A stretch of 19,166 nt of DNA from JACMLD01 sp039915085 (GCA_039915085.1 JBDSOC010000092.1:1-19166); one strand, 5' to 3'. Shown: positions 8,082 to 15,480, counted from the first letter of the stretch. Program-made: numbers and translations. Notes: generated by a model from the letters alone, not told the origin.

Positions 8082-9332
8082 TTATTGTTTGATGAATCTT
8101 AATGTCCTTAAAAAATTATTGGTACTGATAACCAGGCTATACGTTCCGGAAGCGAGGTGGATGGTATTCAATTGCTGGCTATTAGAAGTGAGTGAAAAGG
8201 TTTGTACAAGATCTCCTTTTGCATTATACAGATTTACCACTGGTTTACTGCTGATGATGGCGTTACTGCTGTTGATGATTGTATAGTTGCTGGCAGGATT
8301 CGGGAAAAGAAAAATCCCGGCCGTTATGTCTACTGTTACACTAACTATATCAGACCATTTAAAACTGCTGTTTTTAGCAACGGTTTTCAATTGGTAATAA
8401 GACGTGCCGGTATATGGGTTTGCATCAGTAAAAGAATAACTGCTGATGCCTGTGCTGTTACCTGAAGATGCCACTGTGCCCGCATATTCAAACGTTACAC
8501 CGTCTTTACTTCGCCACACTTCAAAATGATCCAGGGTTTGTTCTGACAATGTTTGCCAGCTGGTAAGCACCTGCCCGTTATTTACGGCAGCCTTAAAATT
8601 GATTACCGTAGCATTCAAAATAACTGCCAGGTCGGTTAGCGTCCACCAATTATACAATTGATTACCTTCTATAGCTAAAACTGTTACCGTATTATTTCCA
8701 GTATTTACAACGGAAGAGGTTACATAATCATTCCAGCTTTGCAATGCCGGGTTCCATCTTTGCGCAATAAGATTAGATGCTGTAATTGAATTGGGCGCTG
8801 CAAGTTCAGCGTTGGCATAAGTAAACAGCAGATTGGTCAACGCTGGATTCTTTGTATAGCCCTGCGGATTGATTTGCCAGAAGCGATCGATCATTTTAGC
8901 AGAGTTATCAGCTCCATCTTTATTTGTATTGGTTACGCCGGGTGCCAGGTTGTCGCTGTTTTTCCAGCTGGCGGTTGGATAAGTGCTAAAAACAAAATGG
9001 CCACTACCAGTTCCGGATGCGGCTTTAAATTGCAACGGAAAATAGCCGGCTGTGTTGCCAAAAGGAAGCAGGTAAGTATTTCCGTTACCCGCGCCAATGG
9101 TCCAATAAATATTATTACTGGCACCTTCGCTTACAATATAACCTGCGCTGGTTCTTGTAATAGCCATATTGTCAGGGTTGTCAATTACAAGGGAAGCGCC
9201 ATTGTTAATAGTAATTACACCGCCGTTGATAACCAGTTTCGCCTGGGCACAAACTATGATGCAGGAAAATGAAAGCATGGCAACCAGTAATAACTGACGG
9301 ATAAAATTTGGAGGTGTAAATATTCTATTCAT
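8082..9332 (-). CDS. Secreted protein with T9SS type A C-terminal sorting domain
   Basis: A 416-residue protein, first gene of the operon. The N-terminus carries an export signal (FIRQLLLVAMLSFSCIIVCA, about residues 11-30). The mature start (KLVINGGVITINNGASLVID) resembles short beta-helix openings of Bacteroidota secreted proteins. The middle (about 60-235) has no recognised family. Residues about 245-335 form an Fn3-like module (VINFKAAVNNGQVLTSWQTL, HFEVWRSKDG, YYQLKTV). The last 75 or so residues match a Por/T9SS type A sorting domain: LFPNPASNY, VVNLYNAKGDLVQTF, LASGTYSLVIS and RTLRFIKQ at the very end. It should cross the outer membrane by T9SS and be surface-anchored or released. It lies 7 bp upstream of the S74 gene and is driven by promoter element C. 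Confidence 0.88.
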   Translation of the reverse strand: MNRIFTPPNFIRQLLLVAMLSFSCIIVCAQAKLVINGGVITINNGASLVIDNPDNMAITRTSAGYIVSEGASNNIYWTIGAGNGNTYLLPFGNTAGYFPLQFKAASGTGSGHFVFSTYPTASWKNSDNLAPGVTNTNKDGADNSAKMIDRFWQINPQGYTKNPALTNLLFTYANAELAAPNSITASNLIAQRWNPALQSWNDYVTSSVVNTGNNTVTVLAIEGNQLYNWWTLTDLAVILNATVINFKAAVNNGQVLTSWQTLSEQTLDHFEVWRSKDGVTFEYAGTVASSGNSTGISSYSFTDANPYTGTSYYQLKTVAKNSSFKWSDIVSVTVDITAGIFLFPNPASNYTIINSSNAIISSKPVVNLYNAKGDLVQTFSLTSNSQQLNTIHLASGTYSLVISTNNFLRTLRFIKQ

Positions 9333-9374
9333 CGTTCTGCTATTAAATTGTTATCATTTGCTGGGTTATTTATT

Positions 9375-9443
9375 CAAACTTACAGGCATCTTTACCTGTT
9401 TATTTTGTTAATCGCCGAACAACCTGCTAAATAGACAAACAAC
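9375..9443 (-). promoter_or_regulatory. LytTR-type promoter element, copy C (six-gene operon)
   Basis: Minus strand: half-site GTTTGTCTA (9440-9432), half-site GTTCGGCGATTA (9420-9409), 26 bp, then TAAGTTTG (9382-9375), a perfect -7 box. The cores are 20 bp apart. The operon's first ATG is at 9332, 42 bp downstream. No TTTG or TTG -33 box is seen in the spacer, which fits a promoter that needs a bound activator. Confidence 0.78.
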
Positions 9444-9691
9444 AGATTTTTGAAGACGGTGCTTGCAAAAAGGTGGTTACGGTTCTGGCATCAATCGTAT
9501 TCAGATGATAAACGCAACTGGTTTTTATATGCGGTAAAAACAATGGCATTGAAAAGTCTTGCGGAAATCATCTGCTTCTTCCCCATATCTTTCTTGCATT
9601 GTTGCTGATGATGTTCGTTGTTTTCATAATCAGGTTTTATTGTTTGATGAACCCGGGGTTTTTCGCTGTGCCGTACTCGTAGAAGATCGTA
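9444..9691. other. Gap with no recognised gene
   Basis: About 250 bp lie between promoter element C and the stop of the lipoprotein gene at 9692. All frames are broken by stops. The longest start-led frame noted on the minus strand is a 19-codon stretch (9568-9627, MKTTNIISNN...), too short and unsupported to call. No convincing hairpin with a T run was found, so the end of the 9692-10372 transcript is not obvious. It may be a degraded remnant or simply a long 3' region. Confidence 0.5.
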
Positions 9692-10372
9692 TTACTGTTT
9701 CTGACCAGACCACATTTCCCTGGTGATAAAGGTACCGTTGCGGTAAAACCGGAAAACCTTCATCAAAGTAAGATTGGAGTAAAATGTTGCAAAGAAACTA
9801 TCGGTGAAAGTGCCCCCATTTACAATAAATTTAATACTTGCGCCGGAGGCCTGGTAGGGTAATCCCGGAATTTTACTGATACGGGTTAAGTCTGCTTTAC
9901 TACCTGCAACAAATTTAATAGACCATGTATCGGTCTTATAAAATCCAGACCAGGTGGCGCCTTCCAGCATACTTTGCGTTACGGCAACAGACCGGTTTAA
10001 ACTGGCTATTTCAAAACCGTTTACTGCGGGATTCGTAAAATCCAGCCAATTATCTTTTGATACAGTAGCGGAATTGATTGTTTTATTAGGAAAGGTGAGG
10101 GTTATCTTATCGCCTTGCACCTTCCAGCTGCCGCCGGAGCGCGGAGAATCCATATCGGTCCAGGTGGTGGTACCATCATTGTTTAATACAAGGGTGAAGG
10201 GCTGTAAATCCTGGAAATCTCCGCTTGTGTATTTAAATTCTCCGGCCCATACCGTACCTTTTAAATCTTCATTCCAGTTAACAGCGGGGGTGCCGGCATC
10301 ATTGCTTTTTTTGCAGGAGAAAAGGGTTAATACAGCTATACACAGCAGGCTGAATAAATGGATCTGTTTCAT
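9692..10372 (-). CDS. Two-lobed lipoprotein, paralogue of the 2086-2724 gene
   Basis: A 226-residue lipoprotein. The signal MKQIHLFSLLCIAVLTLFSC has its cysteine at residue 20, followed by KKSND, as in the paralogue. Lobe 1 (about 36-110) reads LKGTVWAGEFKYTSGD, LVLNNDGTTTW, GGSWKVQGDKITLTF. Lobe 2 (about 135-226) reads MLEGATWSGFYKT then WSIKFVAGSKADL and ends MWSGQKQ. The order of motifs equals that of the lipoprotein at 2086-2724, so the two arose by duplication but are now well diverged. It is a single-gene unit, driven by promoter element D. It is divergent from the LytTR regulator gene, with 203 bp between the start codons. No enzyme motif is visible; a small beta-barrel binding protein is a guess. 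Confidence 0.85.
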   Translation of the reverse strand: MKQIHLFSLLCIAVLTLFSCKKSNDAGTPAVNWNEDLKGTVWAGEFKYTSGDFQDLQPFTLVLNNDGTTTWTDMDSPRSGGSWKVQGDKITLTFPNKTINSATVSKDNWLDFTNPAVNGFEIASLNRSVAVTQSMLEGATWSGFYKTDTWSIKFVAGSKADLTRISKIPGLPYQASGASIKFIVNGGTFTDSFFATFYSNLTLMKVFRFYRNGTFITREMWSGQKQ

Positions 10373-10428
10373 GGTAATATAATTTTAAGTTATAAGGAGT
10401 TTTACAGCAAATTTGCTTTTTGCTGGTA

Positions 10429-10497
10429 CAAACCTACATTGCAGTGCCATGCGTAAATTGCTTAATCGCTGAACTACCAGTTAAGTAGACCAACAAC
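10429..10497 (-). promoter_or_regulatory. LytTR-type promoter element, copy D (between lipoprotein and regulator genes)
   Basis: Minus strand: half-site GTTGGTCTA (10494-10486), half-site GTTCAGCGATTA (10474-10463), 26 bp, then TAGGTTTG (10436-10429), a perfect -7 box. The cores are 20 bp apart. Its -7 box points at the lipoprotein gene (ATG at 10372). Because it also lies about 80 bp upstream of the divergent regulator gene, bound regulator could affect its own expression too. That second effect is not shown by the sequence. Confidence 0.78.
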
Positions 10498-10502
10498 ATC
10501 TT

Positions 10503-10520
10503 CTACCATAAATGTGGTAG
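10503..10520. promoter_or_regulatory. Small inverted repeat upstream of the LytTR regulator
   Basis: CTACCA (10503-10508) and TGGTAG (10515-10520) form a perfect 6-bp inverted repeat with a 6-nt gap. It lies 55 bp upstream of the regulator ATG and directly beside element D. It could be an operator or chance. A weak -7-like TAAATTG follows at 10544-10550. Confidence 0.3.
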
Positions 10521-10575
10521 CAAAACATATCACTAAAAAGAAGTAAATTGTAGCAGAGACATAAATGAGAAAGCA

Positions 10576-11298
10576 ATGAACCCGAAGAGAACAAATTATA
10601 CCTGCATCATTGTAGACGACAATGAGCTGGACAGGCTTACCCTTGTATCATACGTGCGCCGTTACCCGTTTATTCAGATAGCCGGTGTTTTTGAATCGGC
10701 TGTGCAGGCACTGTCATTTGTTGAAAAAAATGCACTTCCCGATGTACTGTTCCTGGATATTGACATGCCGGGGATGAATGGATTGGATTTGAGGAAGCAC
10801 CTGGGCAGTATACCGGCCTGTATTTTTGTTACTTCCCACCCGGAATTTGCGCTGGAAGGTTTCGAAACTGCCGCCCTGGATTATATCGTAAAACCACTCA
10901 AAGCTGATCGCTTTGCAAAAGCCATGGAAAGGCTGGAACAATTTCTGGAAGTGCATTACAAAGCAGAGTTGCTGGATTATACGCTGGGAGAAGATACCCT
11001 GTTTATAAAAGACGGGCATAATCACATCAAACTTCAATTGTATGAAATTATCTACCTGGAAGCGTTGAAAGACTACACGGGTATTATCACCAATAAAAAG
11101 AAATATTGTGTACTAACCCCGCTGGGTAACCTGCTGAAAGAAAAAGCTTTCCAGACTTTTATCCGTATACACCGCAGTTATGCCATACAAAAGCATTTCA
11201 TTAAAGAAATATCTTCCAGGGAGGTGATGGTGAATGATATGCTGTTACCGGTTGGCAGAAGTTATAAAGAAATGGTGGAAAAATTATTGTTGGAGTAA
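10576..11298 (+). CDS. LytTR-family response regulator
   Basis: A 240-residue regulator. The N-terminal receiver (about 8-125) has the acidic pair Asp14 and Asp15, the phospho-acceptor Asp61 in LFLDIDMPGMNG, Thr86 in FVTSHPEFAL and Lys106 in YIVKPL. The C-terminal LytTR DNA-binding domain (about 140-238) has LFIKDGHNHIKL, IIYLEALKDYTGI, FIRIHRSYAIQ and LPVGRSYKEMVE, all typical. LytTR proteins bind two direct repeats with a GTTN[AG][TG] core. Four such sites stand before the leftward genes, making this the prime candidate for their activator. It is followed 55 bp later by the first of two histidine kinases, in one likely operon. LytTR regulators usually pair with LytS-type kinases; here the neighbours have a HisKA-like H box, which is less usual. 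Confidence 0.95.
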   Translation: MNPKRTNYTCIIVDDNELDRLTLVSYVRRYPFIQIAGVFESAVQALSFVEKNALPDVLFLDIDMPGMNGLDLRKHLGSIPACIFVTSHPEFALEGFETAALDYIVKPLKADRFAKAMERLEQFLEVHYKAELLDYTLGEDTLFIKDGHNHIKLQLYEIIYLEALKDYTGIITNKKKYCVLTPLGNLLKEKAFQTFIRIHRSYAIQKHFIKEISSREVMVNDMLLPVGRSYKEMVEKLLLE

Positions 11299-11353
11299 AT
11301 TCAACCGGTGAAATTACTGTCTGCTTTAATATAAACCTGCTATAACTACAAAA

Positions 11354-13342
11354 ATGAAACAACTGCTTATTTGTTTTCAGTTAATTTTCTGTTTAAACCT
11401 GTATTCCCAAAAACAGGTACCTGCGCAGCTTGATTCTATGCTGAAAGTGTTAGCCGGGGAAAAAGATGATTCAAATAAAGTTAAAACGCTCAGTCGTATT
11501 TCGCAATATTATTACACCATTGATCCGCTGAAAAGTTTTCCTTATGCCAACCAGGCGCTGGCGCTGGCAGAAAAAATAAAATGGAAAAAGGGGATTGCCA
11601 ATCTGAACAATAACCTGGGATTGTACATTGGAGATACCGGCAACAATGTGCTGGCCAGGAAACATTTTGAGGTGAGCTATAAATTGAACCTGGAACTGGA
11701 TGCCAAAAACAACCAGGTGAATAACCTTAATAATATAGGAAGAAGTTATATGGTGGAGTCGGAATACACAAAAGCGGCGGACAATTTTTTTAAAGCGCTG
11801 CCCATCGCAGAAGCATTAAAAGATCCTGATTTGATTGCCCTGGTGGCCGGCAACCTCGTCAACTGCTTTGTTACGCAAGAGGATTTTGCCAAGGGAAAGA
11901 TATATGCAGACATAGAGATGGAAAATGGCAGGCTGGTTAACAATACACGACGAATTACGCATGCATTGATGAGTTTGGGCACCATCAGTACCTCCCTGAA
12001 AGATACGGTTGCCGGGATAGATTACACAGAAAAAGCATTGAAAATGGCGGAAGAAACAAATAATAAGGTGGATGAAACGAATGCATTAATTAACCTCTCC
12101 AATTATCATTTTCCGGATTACAAGAAGCAGATAGAGCTGATGCTGCAGGTAAATAAGATCATGGACGAAATCAATCCTACTTCGGAAACATCGCTGGTTA
12201 ACAACGCCGATTTGGGGGAAACATATATACATGCAGCAGAACATAGCCAGGGTGCAGAGAAGGCCGCTTATATGCAAAAGGCGGAAGCATGTTTATTACG
12301 TGCCAAATTGCTGGCTGAACGAACCAACAGTCCGGGTTACCTGGCCAATATCTCCAGGATATTTGTTCACCTTGAAGAAGAAAAAGGGAACTACAAAGAA
12401 GCCCTTAACTATTTCAAAAAATTAACCGTCACCAATGATTCTTTGTTCAGCCAGGAAAAAAAGAATGAAATAGCCGGACTGGAAGGCAAACATAATATTG
12501 CCGTAAAAGACAATGAAATTGCACTTAGTAAACTAACGCTGGCCAACCAGCGTAAAACCCAATGGGGTTTAATTGCCGGACTGGCTTTACTAGTCATTAT
12601 CGGGGGATTACTTTTTTGGCAGAGCCGCAGCCGTAAAAAAACAAATACCACTTTAATGGTGCTGAACAATCAACTGGATGAAGCCAATAAAGTAAAAGCA
12701 AGATTCTTCAGCATCCTTAGTCATGATTTGCGCAGCCCCATCGTTAACCTGGTTCATTTTCTGCATCTTCAAAAAAATAGTCCTGATTTGCTAAGTGAAG
12801 AACAGCAGACCACTCACCGGCAAAATATAAGCGACTCGGCAGAAGCTTTGTTAAATAACATGGAGGCGATGCTGCTGTGGAGCAAAGAGCAAATGGAAAA
12901 TTTCAGGCCCAATATAAAGAGCGTTGCTGTAGCTGATTTATTTGCCTACATACAAAAGTTCTTTGGGCAAACGGAAAAAGTAAATCTCAGATTTACGGCT
13001 GCTGCAGATATTATGGTTTCCACAGATGAAAATTACCTGCGTACCATTATGCAGAATCTTACTTCCAATGCTATCAGGGCTTTGAAAAATACGCCGGATG
13101 CACAAATTGAGTGGAAGGTGATAAAGGAAGGCGACAAAACAATTTTATCAATAACAGATAATGGGCCGGGAATAGCTGCGGAGCAGGCAAAAGCACTGTT
13201 TGATGACAGTGTTGCAAATAATGAAAAAAGCGGGTTGGGATTACATTTGATAAGAGATTTGGCAAAAGCCATACATTACAAAATTGCTGTGCAGTCAGAA
13301 CAGGGTTTAGGTACAACATTTACATTATTTAGCATTGGGTGA
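11354..13342 (+). CDS. TPR sensor histidine kinase 1
   Basis: A 662-residue protein with a signal peptide (MKQLLICFQLIFCLNLYSQ). It then has a TPR-like alpha-helical sensor of about 360 residues (for example LARKHFEVSYKLN, ADNFFKALPIAEALKD and GIDYTEKALKMAEETNN), a short coiled stretch and one membrane helix (about 404-422, WGLIAGLALLVIIGGLLFW). The sensor should therefore sit in the periplasm. The kinase core has the H box ILSHDLRSPI with His457, the N box NLTSNAIRAL with Asn572, the G1 box DNGPGI with Asp602, and the G2 box GLGLHLI (about 627-633). All catalytic motifs are intact. It likely phosphorylates the LytTR regulator encoded just upstream. Its second half is almost the same as kinase 2. 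What the TPRs detect is unknown; a bound peptide or surface protein is possible. Confidence 0.93.
   Translation: MKQLLICFQLIFCLNLYSQKQVPAQLDSMLKVLAGEKDDSNKVKTLSRISQYYYTIDPLKSFPYANQALALAEKIKWKKGIANLNNNLGLYIGDTGNNVLARKHFEVSYKLNLELDAKNNQVNNLNNIGRSYMVESEYTKAADNFFKALPIAEALKDPDLIALVAGNLVNCFVTQEDFAKGKIYADIEMENGRLVNNTRRITHALMSLGTISTSLKDTVAGIDYTEKALKMAEETNNKVDETNALINLSNYHFPDYKKQIELMLQVNKIMDEINPTSETSLVNNADLGETYIHAAEHSQGAEKAAYMQKAEACLLRAKLLAERTNSPGYLANISRIFVHLEEEKGNYKEALNYFKKLTVTNDSLFSQEKKNEIAGLEGKHNIAVKDNEIALSKLTLANQRKTQWGLIAGLALLVIIGGLLFWQSRSRKKTNTTLMVLNNQLDEANKVKARFFSILSHDLRSPIVNLVHFLHLQKNSPDLLSEEQQTTHRQNISDSAEALLNNMEAMLLWSKEQMENFRPNIKSVAVADLFAYIQKFFGQTEKVNLRFTAAADIMVSTDENYLRTIMQNLTSNAIRALKNTPDAQIEWKVIKEGDKTILSITDNGPGIAAEQAKALFDDSVANNEKSGLGLHLIRDLAKAIHYKIAVQSEQGLGTTFTLFSIG
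12431..13323 (+). repeat. Near-identical kinase-half repeat, copy 1
   Basis: This stretch aligns without gaps to 14468-15360 (constant offset 2037 bp). It codes for the last part of the sensor linker, the membrane helix and the whole kinase core. By eye about 11 of 298 residues differ, and many long DNA runs are identical. Similarity drops sharply upstream (TPR half) and at the last four or five codons. Confidence 0.9.
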
Positions 13343-13393
13343 TAGTAATAATCAAAAAATAGCAATATTATTGGTGAAAACATGCAGTAGAAT

Positions 13394-15382
13394 ATGAAAC
13401 TAACGGTTACACTGACACTATGTTTGTTCCTGTTAAATCTGTCTGCCCAGAAACGTGGACAGGCATTCATTGATTCACTGGAAACAGAACTTCCTAAAAT
13501 GAAAGAAGATACGCTTAAGGCTAAGGCATATAACCGTATTGCACAAATGTATGAAAGTATTAATCCGCTAAAATGTTTTCCTTATGCAAAAAAAGGCCTG
13601 GCACTGGCAGAAAAATTAGATTGGAAAAGGGGTATTGCAAATTTTAATAATAACCTGGGACTGTATACAAGCGATACCGGAAACAGTGTGGTGGCCAGGA
13701 TTTATTTAGAAAAAAGCTATGCGTTAAACGGGGAAATGGGTAATAAACTTCAACAGGCAAATAACCTGATCAATATAGGCAGAACTTATCAGTTTGAATC
13801 TGATTTTACCAATGCCAATGCAAATTATTTTAAGGCATTTACTATTGCTGAGGAACTCAAAAACAATGATTTGGCTTCTTTTGTAACAAGCAATCTGACC
13901 AGCGTTTATTTTTCGCAGCAAAACTATTCCAAGGCAGCTGAATATGGGGAGTTGACCGTTAAGTATGCTACTTTGGCTGGCAATACCCGGAATTTAAGCA
14001 GGGCATATCAACACCTTGCTGGTACCCTGCACATGCAAAAAGATACAGCCAGCGCTATTGTATACCTTGAGAAAGCAATGAAAATATGCGAAGCAACTAA
14101 TGATAAAGTTGGCCTGTCAGATGCGTTGTTGAACCTGGCACTGGAATATGCTGATTTTAAGAAGCAAATAGCCATAATGCTTCGCGCAGATTCAATTATG
14201 GAAGAGATAAATCCCAATTCAGAAATTAACCTGGCAAATAAAGGAAACCTGGGAAATTCATACAATCAACTCGCAAAAAAAAGTAATTCCCCCGACAAAG
14301 AAATGTATCTGAAAAAGGCGGAAATGTATTTGTTACGCGCAAAAGAACTGGCAGAACAAAATGCCAGTCCTGAATACCAGGCACACATGTACTCAATGCT
14401 GTCTGATTTGGAAGAACATAAAGCCAATTATAAAACTGCATTTGCGTATTATAAAAAAGCCACTGTTGCCAATGATTCGTTGTTTTCGCAGGAAAAAAAG
14501 AACCAGATAGCAGGGCTGGAAGGCAAGCACAATATTGCTGTAAAAGACAAGGAAATTGCTATTCATAAACTAACGCTGGCCAATCAGCGTAAAACGCAAT
14601 GGGGTTTAATTGCCGGACTGGCTTTACTTATCATTATCGGGGGGTTACTTTTTTGGCAGAGCCGCAGCCGTAAAAAAACAAATACTACTTTAATGGTGCT
14701 GAACAATCAACTGGATGAAGCCAATAAAGTAAAAGCAAGATTTTTCAGCATCCTTAGTCATGATTTGCGCAGCCCAATTGTTAACCTGGTGCATTTTCTG
14801 TACCTGCAAAAAAATAGCCCTGATTTGCTGAGTGAAGAACAGCAGACTACTCACCGGCAAAATATAAGCGACTCGGCAGAAGCCCTGTTAAATAACATGG
14901 AGGCGATGCTGTTGTGGAGCAAAGAGCAAATGGAAAATTTCAGGCCAAATATAAAGAGCGTTGCTGTAGCGGATTTATTTGCCTACATACAAAAGTTCTT
15001 CGGGCAAACGGAAAAAATAAACCTCAAATTTACGGCTGCGGCAGATATTATGGTTTCCACAGATGAAAATTACCTGCGTACCATTATGCAGAACCTTACT
15101 TCCAATGCTATCAGGGCTTTGAAAAATACGCCGGATGCCCAAATTGAGTGGAAGGTGATAAAGGAGGGCGACAAAACAATTTTATCAATAACAGATAATG
15201 GGCCGGGGATTGCTGTGGAGCAGGCAAAAGCATTGTTTGATGATAGTATTGCAAATAATGAAAAAAGCGGGTTGGGATTACATTTGATAAGAGATTTGGC
15301 AAAAGCCATTCATTACAAAATTGCCGTGCAGTCGGAACAGGGTTTAGGTACAACATTTACTTTGTCTAACATGGCTGCATAG
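13394..15382 (+). CDS. TPR sensor histidine kinase 2 (paralogue of kinase 1)
   Basis: Also 662 residues, starting 51 bp after kinase 1, with a signal peptide (MKLTVTLTLCLFLLNLSAQ). Its TPR-like periplasmic half shares only about 45% with kinase 1 by eye (shared blocks include RGIANFNNNLGLYTSDTG and INPLKCFPYA). The membrane helix is at about 403-421, the H box ILSHDLRSPI has His456, and the N, G1 and G2 boxes are intact. The kinase half differs from kinase 1 by a handful of residues, mostly conservative (V/I, R/K, H/Y, A/V). The extreme C-terminus (SNMAA instead of FSIG) differs. Both kinases thus have working catalytic cores, one shared regulator interface and different sensors. A terminator-like hairpin follows. 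Confidence 0.93.
   Translation: MKLTVTLTLCLFLLNLSAQKRGQAFIDSLETELPKMKEDTLKAKAYNRIAQMYESINPLKCFPYAKKGLALAEKLDWKRGIANFNNNLGLYTSDTGNSVVARIYLEKSYALNGEMGNKLQQANNLINIGRTYQFESDFTNANANYFKAFTIAEELKNNDLASFVTSNLTSVYFSQQNYSKAAEYGELTVKYATLAGNTRNLSRAYQHLAGTLHMQKDTASAIVYLEKAMKICEATNDKVGLSDALLNLALEYADFKKQIAIMLRADSIMEEINPNSEINLANKGNLGNSYNQLAKKSNSPDKEMYLKKAEMYLLRAKELAEQNASPEYQAHMYSMLSDLEEHKANYKTAFAYYKKATVANDSLFSQEKKNQIAGLEGKHNIAVKDKEIAIHKLTLANQRKTQWGLIAGLALLIIIGGLLFWQSRSRKKTNTTLMVLNNQLDEANKVKARFFSILSHDLRSPIVNLVHFLYLQKNSPDLLSEEQQTTHRQNISDSAEALLNNMEAMLLWSKEQMENFRPNIKSVAVADLFAYIQKFFGQTEKINLKFTAAADIMVSTDENYLRTIMQNLTSNAIRALKNTPDAQIEWKVIKEGDKTILSITDNGPGIAVEQAKALFDDSIANNEKSGLGLHLIRDLAKAIHYKIAVQSEQGLGTTFTLSNMAA
14468..15360 (+). 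repeat. Near-identical kinase-half repeat, copy 2
   Basis: This is the partner of 12431-13323. Differences are mostly third-position changes spread along the copy (for example TGC to TGT classes), so the identity is not from a very recent perfect duplication. The sharp fall in similarity on the TPR side argues for exchange limited to the output half. Confidence 0.9.
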
Positions 15383-15417
15383 CTGCAATGACGGCCGGTC
15401 GCAGTTGCCTTTTTTAT
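15383..15417 (+). terminator. Likely terminator of the regulator-kinase operon
   Basis: CTGC-AAT-GAC-GGCCG-GTC-GCAG can fold as a short bulged stem (CTGC/GCAG and GAC/GTC), followed by TTGC and a run of six T. It starts right after the kinase 2 stop. The stem is imperfect, so the call is moderate. Confidence 0.45.
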
Positions 15418-15447
15418 TAATTAACAAGAGTGAATGCACATATTAAT

Positions 15448-15464
15448 AAGAACAGGATGTTCTT
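15448..15464 (-). terminator. Hairpin between convergent genes, possible terminator of the AraC gene
   Basis: AAGAACA (15448-15454) and TGTTCTT (15458-15464) form a perfect 7-bp stem with a 3-nt loop. It lies 16 bp past the stop of the AraC-type gene (15481). On the minus strand it is followed by ATTAATAT, a weak T tract. Confidence 0.4.
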
Positions 15465-15480
15465 CCCTTGGTGCAGATTA

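Noticed and set aside
8874..9272. 132-codon plus-strand open frame
   Set aside because: It lies wholly antisense to the T9SS-sorted gene, has no domain or export signal, and its composition reflects the opposite strand.
9568..9627. 19-codon minus-strand frame MKTTNIISNN...
   Set aside because: Too short, no promoter or conserved context; left as part of the gene-free gap.
9645..9665. AACCCGGGGTT near-palindrome as terminator of the 9692-10372 gene
   Set aside because: The stem is about 5 bp with almost no loop and no clear T run on the minus strand.
9954..10382. 142-codon plus-strand open frame
   Set aside because: It is antisense to the lipoprotein gene at 9692-10372, which has a clear signal, paralogue and promoter.
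15070..15356. Paired minus-strand frames, also present at 13033-13319
   Set aside because: They occur twice only because the kinase halves are duplicated; both are shadows of the kinase core.
12431..15360. Mobile element or long repeat from insertion
   Set aside because: The repeated block is the in-frame kinase half of two paralogous genes; no transposase, terminal inverted repeats or target duplication was seen.
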